A DNA stretch of 46,238 bases from Gracilaria domingensis. Lineage: Eukaryota; Rhodophyta; Florideophyceae; Gracilariales; Gracilariaceae. The position numbers and the translations under genes are program-made. Under the pieces are notes generated by a model that saw only the letters and a list, made by a program, of their open reading frames with translations, did not search any database and was not told where the DNA came from. Position 1 is the first letter of the stretch. Each line of letters begins with the position of its first letter. The stretch is taken from assembly GCA_022539475.1 (NCBI GenBank), contig VCMS01000374.1, forward strand, positions 1 to 46,238, read 5' to 3'. Below, piece after piece: positions 32,117 through 41,553 of the stretch.

Positions 32117-33029
32117 ACAACAGGAACCGATGGGGCGCGTCGTGGCGCTGGCGTGGAGGCAAAAAAAAATTTCTTCGCCGCCTGGTGGGCTGAGCCACAG
32201 TTTGGTAGTATAAAACGTCGCCGGCACAGGCGACAGCGTAGACTGCGGTAAGTTGATCGGCGCCCAAACCCAGTCCATCGGTCCATTGGCTGATTAGAAC
32301 AGCGTGGTAGTCCGTCGATTCGCGCCTCTGTCCACCGATCTATTCATCGGGTCGGGCGGGCAAAGGACGCTGCTGACTCATTACTGTAGTGCAGTACTCG
32401 ACGAGTGACAAACACGTAGCGTGCGACAAAAAAGACGCAGACAAGTTGATTGACAGCAAGTAAGGAGAAAGCCGATCAAGACGTGAAGCGAAGTCAGTAT
32501 GGCGCTTTACTACGCGCGAAGCGCCGCATCCCAGCACGAGGGTACCAGCGCATATGGTTCAAGGCAAGGCCGTGCTGTACGGTTCGAGGATGCGCCTGGC
32601 TCTGGTTTCTAGCCACCGGGGCGACGGCTGCGGACAACGATCGCCGCTATTGAGACCAGGGTTATGTGAAGTGGCTCGCTGTACATTCGCAAGAAGCGTA
32701 AAGTGAGAGGCCGCAAGGAGCATGCTCATGCAGGTCTCGATTATGGGGGCGTTGACAAGCGCCCGCTTCTGCGTACAGAGCGCAATCTGAAGATTCAATA
32801 CAGAAATGATTCTGCTACCAACACTCATGGGTCGGACTGGGTTATGCCCTTATCCCTATATCCTTTGCAAGACCGATTTTGATCACGCTGGCCAGCAAGA
32901 TTTTGCGAGAATGAGAGAAAATCTCGCTGGCCAGCGAGACGTTCTCAGTGTAGCAGCGAGAGCTTCTCGCTACTAATGTGAGAGCTCTCGCATGCGCGCC
33001 GTCGTTCTCGCACCGTAGCTCGTCTCTCC
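32117..33029. other. Non-coding flank with palindrome cluster
   Basis: No supported gene. It holds an A9 run (about 32161), TATAAAA (about 32210) next to a GTCGCC/GGCGAC hairpin, and a palindrome cluster near 32886-32995. Confidence 0.4.
32886..32995. repeat. Cluster of TCTCGC-type palindromes
   Basis: GCTGGCCAGC (32887-32896), the perfect 18-bp TCTCGCTGGCCAGCGAGA (32922-32939), a near-palindrome AGCGAGA/TTCTCGCT (32955-32971) and GAGAGCTCTC (32980-32989) lie within 105 bp. The shared half-site is GCGAGA. Confidence 0.7.
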
Positions 33030-34020
33030 TTCTAGCTGCTGTTGTCTGCCTCTGCCCCTCCGCCTCGCCGCTTTGTTTTTCCTTCGCCTCGCAGCCCTGC
33101 GTCGTCCCTCACCGCTCGCTTCTTTGCTGTGCCGGGGCTCTTTCGCCGCTTTAGCGCCTGCTTCGCCGCCATCTGCCTCGCTTTCATCCGCTTTGCTACC
33201 GTCTGCTTCGCCGCCGCACTGCCTTCCGCATTGCCGCATTACGTCTTGCCGCCCGTCCTGTGACCGCAATCCACATCACCGCTCTCTGCCCCGCCGCCCT
33301 CCGCTACGCCACTTTCTGCCTCGCTGCACTCTGTGTCGCTGTCCTCCGCCTCGGTGCCCTCCGCCTCTTCGTTCTTTGCCTCGCCGCCCTCCGTGTGGCT
33401 TTATCATCATCGCCGCCCTGCGCATCACGGCCCTCCGCTGCTCTGCCGTAAGTGTCGCTGCCATCCGCATCGTCACCCTTCCGCTTTCCGCCATGTGTGG
33501 CGCTGCTCCTTGCCTCGCCGCCCTCCGCGTCGCTCTCTCCATCTCGCTACCGTTCTTCTTACTGTCGTTCTTCTCGCCGCCTTTCGTCTCTTCGCCGTTC
33601 GTCTCGCCGCTCCACGCTTCGTCGCCCTTCCCATCGTCGCCCCTCACATCCCCGCTGTCTGCCTTGCCGCCGTCCGTGTCTCTGCTCTCCGCCCCACCGC
33701 TCTCTCCCTTGCTGCTCTCCGCCTCGCCGCCCTCCACCTCGCCGCCGTACGCCTCTCCGCCGTCAGTGTCGCCGCCCCTCGCTTCCCGCCCTTCGTGTCA
33801 CTGCTCTCCGTCCCTCCGCCCTCCGCCCCACCACTCTCTGCCTCGCTGCTCTCTGCCTCTCTGCTCTCCGCCTCGCTGCCCTCCGCCTCTCCGCCGTCAG
33901 TGTCGCCGCCCCTCGCTTCCCGCCCTCCGTATCGCTGCCTCCGTTTCGCTGCCTTTTATTTTCGGCTTTCGGCCTTGTAACCCTCCGCCTCTACGCCCTG
34001 CGCATTACAGCTCCTGCTTA
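33030..34020. repeat. CT-rich degenerate minisatellite
   Basis: About 1 kb of imperfect units built from CCGCCCTCCGCCTC-like and CTGCTCTCCGCCTCG-like words, with a loose period near 15 bp. All three forward frames and one reverse frame stay open because of composition, giving Ser/Pro/Ala/Leu strings or Gly/Glu/Ser/Asp strings. A reverse-strand repeat protein (GGEADGSKADESEADGG) cannot be excluded but lacks a domain. Confidence 0.65.
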
Positions 34021-34135
34021 TGAAGTTGTTGCTCTCAATTTTCTGTCCCTCGCCAACCTTGCAGGGTTCTAGTTTAACGCAAACATTTTCGTGGGTCTCG
34101 AGACACGAAACTGATTTCAAGACGTTCATATCTGT

Positions 34136-37100
34136 GTGACGCGGACTACGAGCATGCCTTACGCTTCAACTAAGGCTTCAGGACCGCCGGTTTGCGTCTT
34201 TACACCATCGCCAACTAAGAAAAAGAGGCCCAGCACACAGACGAACTATGCGGGCAATAGCGCTCAAAGGGGAAATCGTGATGCGATTGTGATTGATTTC
34301 GGGCCAAAGCCTTTGAAAAAGGATGCTTGTAATACTATAGATGCGCACAGTACTGGATCGGAGTCTTTCACATCTGAAATGAGGTCACAACTCCATCGCA
34401 TGGTCGCAGAAGAAATTCAGGAAGAGGAGCAGAATGATAAAGAGGAACAGCCACCCAAATCTTTTGATGTTCTCCATGATCCAAATGATAATGAATATCC
34501 ATCTACGGACTCTGGGTCTTCTTTTCACGGGGATGATTATATCTCCTCTTCACAAGAGAGTGCCAGTGATAACACATCATTGTCACCCTCTGAGGTAGAA
34601 ACACAGCACACAGAAGTACAAATGCTGCATAACAAAGAGGAGCATAAAACGTTGTTGAATCATTCCAATATGATGCCTAATATCGTGGATGCAGGCAAGA
34701 ACGCGAAAGAGGACTTTTGTTCCACTCTCTTTGTAGACTCTGTGGAATTTCTTGACGACATCACAAACGAACTGGAGAACGATATGTAGAGCAAAACCCT
34801 GCGCTAGGCGCGATGGGGAATCTCGACTAGGATGTCCGAGTCCTACTCTCTGGATGGGATAGAAACAGCGGTAGAACCCTCTGTCCGTGCTCGAGTCGCG
34901 AGACAAGCCGAGTGTAAGACCGGAGACGGTCACTGGATATACCTACAGAGGTGAGATGCAAAGAACGGTGTAGATCCAGAGGTGGAGTGTGATCCGAACC
35001 TGGAGAGATGGGGAAAAAGGGAACCGTGTCAGCGTGGGAAAGCTCACGGTGCAACCCACCGGAGTGGAGCTACGGACCGTGCCAACCAGCGGGAACAGGT
35101 CCGATAGCGGCGCGACGCACAAACGCGTGCCAAAAAAATATACCCAACACTGGGGCGGAAGCAATACCTGAACCAGGTGAACGGGTGACAACAACAGTCA
35201 CGAAAGTAAACAACAGAATACAATGACAACAACAGTGGACCGACGCTTTCTAAGTGACCCTGAGGGGTAGTAGCGCCGAAACCAATCGTGGTTACTCTCC
35301 GATGGGAGTGGTAAACCTACGTAGGCAGCTGTCTACTATAGCCCGATCCTCAACAGGACGCGACTCAGTTGTCCATTTACTTGGAGGCTCCAGGGTGAGA
35401 TCACCGGAGCATATATACTATTACTACTACGGTATCTACAATGCACACCTCCCGAGGGTCATACACGTGGACGAACCACTGTCAGGGTGCAGGGTATTCC
35501 CCGACGGGCGTGGCACAAATATCTAACTAGCCAGCTGCACCACGTGGCGTACTATCACACCTACTAGGCACTTCCCATGCAGGGTCCACCTATTAAGGGT
35601 CCAACCAAACCATCCCAACAATACCCAAAATTAAAGGGAGTTTTCATAACTTAGCCACCTCACCGGCCATCGGTACCATCTCATTATGAGAACCGTGATG
35701 CATCCGATAGCGGAAAGGCGTTGCTCCACACGATATGGTTCGTAATGAGAGGACCACGAGCGTAACTGACAGGGAAGAAAGAAGTGTAAACGACAGGGTT
35801 GGAGGTCTTCCTGGATGGAAGTATGCAGGGTCTTTCGAGGACATACGAATCGACGTGGACAATGCAGAAGGAATTCTCGACCGTCGGTTTTTGGTTAAAG
35901 CAAACCATATATTAGACAGCGTCATGAATGAAATTGAGTTTAACACTACAAGCAATTCTCAAACAAATCTAGGACATATGACCAGAATGCAAGCATTGGA
36001 TGTGTTTCTCCCTAACTCTGTGCTAGAGAAACTTAAAGAATTTGTCAATCGAGTTTTATCGAAGCGCAAGATATCGCTCACAAAAACTTTGGAGATCAAG
36101 GGGGTCATAATTACGCATGTACTTGCTGCGTCTTATGGAACATCCGTATCGATCATGACGTCAGCGGAACATCGAGAATTTTACTTTCAAACTGGAGTTT
36201 CGGGGGAGCGATACAATGCAGTGTGGTCGGCGTTAAGTGGCACTCTGAAACGGCGTGAGCGGGTGCAAGACTGTGGCCTCGGATGGTCTAATAGGCCAAT
36301 TGCCGGGAACCAGCTGATAACGGAATTGGAGCAGCAACTCGCAGCACTGAACCGAAGGTTCTTATACGTTTCAGGACAGACAATATTTTCCTTGGATGAC
36401 GATCATCAGCGGCTAAGGTCACGGGCAGTAACTCAGTTGACTAATCTTTCGCACGTCAACAACCATCAGAAGGCCTTAGGTCCTGTTAGTAATGCGCTGT
36501 GCTCGGCTTTGACTTCCGCCTTTCTAGCTTGCCACTACTCCAGACCACACGAGAATATCATTCACGTATGGCAGCGTCTTGTTCAACTGGTTCAAGGAGC
36601 ATCGACCCCTGGCTGCGTTGTTCCAATGACTGATGCCATATTTGCAGCTGACAGAGGCTACAATGGAAAGGAGACCATAGATTTTATTAACGACAGACTA
36701 GGGGCCACTGGTATAGGGACCCATAAACGGAGCTTGGATTATCCCTTTGTTTCTGGTGAGAGACCTATCCGGAAGAAACACAAGGGCATGGTCATAGAGG
36801 AGAAAGGGTGCCGTGCGGTGTACAGCGCTGTGCGACCGCCAACAGAGAAGGGTGGATGGGAGGTTTAAGTCATTGTATATCGAGAGAGCTATTCTGGGAG
36901 AATTGCCAGTGTATACCACAACAATTTGAGCATGTTCGGTGCAAGTAATTTTACGCTGATCCCGAAGACGGAATTTGGGTCAAGGTCTCTTACTGCAGAG
37001 GATATTCAAGACCTGCGGGAAGTGTACAGCCTATTTTGCAAGAACAAGGCAGGATTTGCAGAGAACGGCGAAAAGCGGTGTAATCCAGATCAGAATGATA

Positions 37101-37685
37101 CAGCACAGACCTCATAATTGCATCTTTCTCTTGCCACAAGGCAGTTTCACGAGTACACAATCTTACAATCCGAAGATCCCGGATGGTTTCTCGCCAGAGC
37201 ATTTAGGTTCACATCTCGAACAACGAACTTGTTTTTCAGGGCTATGGCCTCTGATTTCGAGAAGCACATGCGAGGCGGAGCACTACTCCTTTGCGGTAAA
37301 ACTGTCATGAAAGGGGCGCAGTCTCTTCCGACTCAGGAGACTAAGACGAGAACATTGCTCAGTGACAAAATGGCGGCTGTAATAGACGGTTCAGGAATGA
37401 CACAGCGAAATTCGGCGACTGATGGCGAGGTGACAGAAGCCGTCCGTCACATAATGCCGGCCACGCAAGAATCGCTGTCGGCCCTGGTGAAGACGGCGTT
37501 GGTGACAATGCTGACAAGAGTAGACCATCGACCGCCAGCATCACTTAAAAAACTGCAGTTGGTTGACAAAACACTCAAACTGCAGAAGAACGTGGTCAAT
37601 GGCTCAATAACACTCACAGCTTCACTAAATGACTCAGAAACAAACGACAGCTTGCGCAAACGTATTCAAAAGTGTCTTTACAAAT
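34136..37685 (+). mobile_element. Second copy of the TIR transposon gene, left-truncated and nested
   Basis: The coding sequence matches the copy at 14246-19442 in order and motifs. No copy of the 200-bp TIR is found to its left; the minisatellite ends about 100 bp upstream, so the left end is lost or diverged. It is interrupted at 34787-35729 by a small element and ends at 37685 where element 2 begins; the rest presumably lies beyond the window. Confidence 0.75.
34136..37685 (+). pseudogene. Transposase of copy 2, N-terminal two thirds
   Basis: The first part (34154-34786) is an acidic Ser/Asp/Glu-rich N-terminus with basic patch KKKRP. After the 943-bp insertion the same frame resumes exactly at 35738. 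The core shows FSLDDDHQRLRSRA (about 36388) and FAADRGY (about 36641) with TGIGTHKRS, identical or near identical to copy 1, then SNFTLIP and LQSEDPGWFLARAF, then a SAP-like block (LVKTALVTMLTRVDHRPP). In-frame TAA codons at 36866 and 37115 are the only breaks; there is no frameshift, which shows the intact gene is one long reading frame. The text stops at CLYK (37685), upstream of the nuclease part. About 70% similarity to copy 1 by eye in the best blocks, so the copies are old relatives. Confidence 0.75.
34787..35729. mobile_element. 943-bp insertion with target duplication, MITE/hAT-like
   Basis: ACGATATG occurs directly before (34779-34786) and directly after (35730-35737) the insert. Ends are imperfect inverted repeats: GTAGAGCAA at left and GTGGAGCAA (reverse complement) at right, with further matches over about 28 bp. 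A 7- or 8-bp duplication and TAGAG-type ends fit non-autonomous hAT-like elements. Removing it restores the transposase frame. It has no transposase gene; internal ORFs are short. A solo LTR is unlikely because the ends are not TG...CA. Confidence 0.7.
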
Positions 37686-38257
37686 TGTAGTATAGCTCGG
37701 CCAGATCAACGGGGGCTCTACAAGACCAAGTGGTGACGTCACGGGCTCCCGGGCACGTGTGTCTACTGTACCACGTGGGACGCGCAAGCGCAGGCTTGGA
37801 CAGGACTAATTAGTCTATTCTCGATAATTTAGAATTAATAATTACTAGGTAGTGTAGATATGTGGCCGGGGTGGTGCACCACAAATGCACCTCCCGGTGG
37901 CCCACGTGGCACTAGGCCCGTGAGAGCCGGAGGGGCGCTCGGGGGTACTAAACCCCCGAGCCGCCAACCTCCCACACCAAATGGTAAAGTCAAGCACCAA
38001 CTAGGCTAATTTGACACCAGTTCGGTTCTACAGTCACCAATTGGTAAGTCTAGTAGTCCTCTAATAGTTTTGCTGACCTCGAGGGTTATACGTGCCTGCC
38101 GCACACCAGTGCAGGCGTATTTACCACTTGGTCACCGTGCACTATAGGCAACGGCGGGTGCTGCCGACCTATTAGGTGTCACGCGTTTCACTCCTCCGCC
38201 GGGTCGAGCCCACGCAGGGCTCCCCACTAGCAGCTCGCACCGATCGGTTATACCACA
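37686..38257 (+). repeat. 5' LTR of element 2 (boundaries inferred)
   Basis: The LTR begins TGTAGTATAGC where the transposase homology stops and ends GTTATACCACA, six bases before the primer binding site; the ends are inverted with two mismatches. The 3' partner is not in the window, so limits cannot be confirmed. It contains four exact ACCANNTGGT palindromes. Confidence 0.7.
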
Positions 38258-38262
38258 TATTT

Positions 38263-38275
38263 TGGTCTCCCGACT
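38263..38275 (+). promoter_or_regulatory. Primer binding site, element 2
   Basis: TGGTCTCCCGACT, followed by TAGAAA, is the same as in element 1 apart from one base in 18, implying the same tRNA primer in two families. Confidence 0.7.
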
Positions 38276-38390
38276 TAGAAATCTGTGGATTACCAAGTGG
38301 TTTTGGGAAGGGAGGATTTGGAAGTCACGAGATACCCGAGTAGTTTGGTTCCCGTTGCCGAAGCAATTGGCTCCGACGCCAGTTACCTAA

Positions 38391-40657
38391 ATGGAGAAAC
38401 GGGGCGCGCGCTACCCAAATAGGGCGCCGAGCGCTCCACCAAGTGGTCACCCCATACGGGGTTCAGTGTCCTATCTGGTGTTGGATAGCCCGGAGGACCT
38501 GATTCGGAAGGAACGCCCACCGAGGGGGAAGAAGGTAGACCGAGAGGCTGGGGGCCCCTCGACCCTTCCCCGGGCTGACCAAATGGATGGAGGAGCAGGC
38601 TCCGCAAGGGCGGAGCCCGCTCCTGTAACAACCCCAGTGGTAGACCAAAGGGAGGTGCCAGTCGGACCGCGACTGGACTTGGACGAGGTCACCCGAGTGG
38701 TAGTTGATCGAGCCTCCCAGGAGGTCCTCGACAAGGTACCTGTGGTGGTGTTACAGTACCTCGAAAACGAGGTGCGAGGACACATCGACCGATTGGTTAT
38801 GCTGGCTCTGCAGCAGCAGGGGGCTAAGCTTCAACCTGAGATGGTGGCCCAGGCCGCGCTCATGAAGCAAGCTCCCCCGCCTGCAGTAGACGCCACCAAA
38901 CCACTTGGTATTCTCCACCCTAACCTTCCTACACAACCGACTGGTGAAGGATTTATCGACCGTATGGGGAAAGGGGCAGAGCCTCCAGGGATGGAGGGCC
39001 CGAGGTACGTTTACCTCCCCCAACCTACTGGTGTAGCTCCGTCAGGACCCAGTGGTGGAGACCCTGATGGAGATTCGTCGAGCTCAGGAGACGAGCGTCG
39101 ACGTAAACCAAATGGTAAGAAGAAGAAAACCAAAAGGGGAAAGAGAAAGAGTCGCCGGTCGGACTCGGACTCTTCGTCCTCAGACACCGATTCGGATTCG
39201 TCAGGAGACGACGACCGTACAGGTTCACGACGCAAGAGGAAGGACTCTCGCAAGAAGAAAGGAAAGAATCCCCGCAAGGGTAAGACCAAAAGGTATAACG
39301 ATTCGGACTCAACTTCCGACGAGGAGACTGACCTAGAGGTGCTTACGCCGCTCAATGATTTATTCACCAAAGCGGTTGACTATCGTACCTATAGGTTAGA
39401 GAACAGACAGGCTGAGTATACCAAAGAGGTAGCTCAGAAGATAACGAAGCATCATAGGAAGCTTCGTTTCCAACTGGGTGAAACTCGCTTTAGCGGGGAT
39501 GACCCTATTGCGATCATTGATTTCCTTCAAAGGTTCAAGATCGCTTGTGATCAGAATGGGTTTTCAGAGGCAGCAGCCATGTGGCTGTTTCAATTTTACC
39601 TAACTGGTCAGGCTGGAGCGTTGCTCCACAGCCGCCTCCAAGGAAACACCATGGCGGTGGACGAAGACCAAACGGAAATGTTGACAACATACCCACAGGT
39701 GGTTAACTTCCTACTGGAAACCTACGCGACCGATGAGATAATCCAGGAGGCGTACGCAGAGGTGCTTGCGTACCGCCAGCGCGCGGGACAAACCGAATTG
39801 GAATTCGCTCCCTCCTTATGGGCATTAGCCTCCCGCTGTGGAAGCGTCTTTACTACCAAAAGGTTGAAATCGATGTACGCCGACAACGTGGCGAAGTCTA
39901 TCCGATCACAGGTTCGTAACTACCTAGCTACCAACCGCACTGTCGACTACAACGCACTAGCCCGCCATGCACAGGGACTAGGCGACACCGTTCGGTCAGG
40001 GGCCAGGAAAGACTCCGCACCACTCGGCAAACCATCGAAGGAGAAAGGAAAGACCAGGCGGTCAGTGTTTGACGTAGAGGAAGAGGAGACCACTACGGAG
40101 GAGGCGTCCACACAATACGCCTCCCAGGGTCACCCAGTCCACTTGGTGCATGCGCAACCGACAACTCGATCGCACGGTAATACCTCTTGGTCCAACTCGC
40201 TATCCAGCGAGCCACCCTCAAGACAAACCTCAGCTCCACCATCACAGGTATCCGTACCGGTCAGCCCGGTCCTAGCGGTACCATTCAAGCAATATGGTAA
40301 ACGAGGACCATCCCCGCCGCAACGGAGTGCAGTACCTATTGGAGGCCGTCCCCATCGCGCGCGTCGTCGCTCGCGATGAAGGACCCCACAACCGGCAATC
40401 TCCTCTGTTGGTTCTGTTTGTCGCCCCACCACTTGGCAACAGCGTGCCCAAGTGTGGCTCCGCAGAACAGGAACGCTCTCCTGACTGCTCGCCAGCAGAA
40501 CCACCAGGATATATTTGGGCCCACGGCGCGAAGCGCAGGCACGGGACACGCAAATGCGCGACCCAATGCAGCCACACCTCATCAGGTACACCTCGTTACG
40601 GAGCAGGACCAAACGGATCCCGCCCCGCAGGCGGAAAACGCCGAACAGTTGGGATAG
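38391..40657 (+). pseudogene. gag: gag of element 2 with zinc knuckle in a second frame
   Basis: The first ORF (38391-40379, 662 codons) has a Pro-rich N-terminus, a Lys/Arg/Ser/Asp-rich tract (about 39100-39300), then a capsid-like segment (DPIAIIDFLQRFKIACD, LLETYATDEIIQEAY) related to element 1 gag. It ends in TGA at 40377-40379. A second ORF in the -1 frame begins with the overlapping ATG (ATGA, 40376) and carries CWFCLSPHHLATAC, a CX2CX4HX4C knuckle, to TAG at 40655-40657. Element 1 has both parts in one frame, so this is either a one-base indel or a stop/start-coupled pair. Confidence 0.8.
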
Positions 40658-40691
40658 AGGCCTTCCACAACTGTCCAAAGACGGAAGGCCT
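40658..40691 (+). promoter_or_regulatory. Strong stem-loop directly after the gag stop, element 2
   Basis: AGGCCTTCC (40658-40666) and GGAAGGCCT (40683-40691) form a perfect 9-bp stem with a 16-nt loop, starting at the base after the gag TAG. Pol is in the -1 frame, as in element 1, so the stem may stimulate frameshifting; the nearest slippery-like string (G GAA AAC, 40633-40639) is not canonical. Confidence 0.5.
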
Positions 40692-41538
40692 TCCAGAACC
40701 AAGTGGTGCAAGTATGGACAATTACCCATTGGTTACAGGGGAGGAGAGCCTCATGGACGGCACCGAACCGATATGCTTTCTCAAGCATAGTAACTATAAG
40801 GTAAACGTCACCCTCGGGTTTACTTCTAACCACTTGGTACCATGCGTCACTGTCCTGGACACCGGGGCAGGACCTAATCTGGTGAATGCCAAACTATTAA
40901 CTAACAGACAACTTAATAAGCTTCAGCCATGTACATTAACTAACCCACTGGTTGACGCCAACAACAGACCACTAACCGTCATGGGAGCGCTTACCATAAT
41001 GGTATTGATTGACACCATGAGGGTCCGAGTTCGCTTCATAGTCGTTAACCAACTGGCAACAGACTGTATCCTCGGCACAACTTTTATAGACCAGCATGTC
41101 AGGGCAATTTTTCCACGTTCTAAGACAGTTCTGTTCCATAATGGCCCCCGGATCGCCATTATTGGTAACCACAAGGGTGTCTCTCCGAAAGAGAACCGCA
41201 CTCGACACCAACCGGTCCCGGAAAACACACTCTCCAACAAGGTGCGATTGGCAAAGGCGGTAACAATACCGCCTATGAACCACTTGGTAGTGAAGGTCAC
41301 ATGCCAACAACCTGGCCTGTTATCCGTTCAGAACCATTCACGGTTGGCCGAACGACACATGACCTTAATGGCGAATGGTATAGTCGACAACATACCGACA
41401 AAACCGTTTCAGGTCTACCTGAGTACCTTCAGCAACCGCCCGGTCAAGTTGCCAAAGCACACCGTAATTGGTCTTGCCTTACCGGCTCCCCGTACGATCT
41501 TTACAATTATACCACAATGGTCCCACGAGGTCGTGGAT

Positions 41539-41553
41539 GCTAAGGAAGGGGGG
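41539..41553 (+). promoter_or_regulatory. Polypurine tract-like site between protease and RT, element 2
   Basis: GCTAAGGAAGGGGGG lies in the same protease-RT linker as the internal tract of element 1 and has the same CTAAGGA start. A second copy is at 44952-44968. Confidence 0.5.

Noticed and set aside
34787..35729. Solo LTR
   Set aside because: Ends are not TG...CA, no primer or polypurine sites adjoin, and the duplication is 7-8 bp; inverted ends favour a small DNA element.
39100..39320. Lys/Ser/Asp-rich tract in element 2 gag as a nuclear-localisation or histone-like domain
   Set aside because: Low-complexity basic/acidic tract; element 1 gag has a similar shorter one. No specific domain can be supported.
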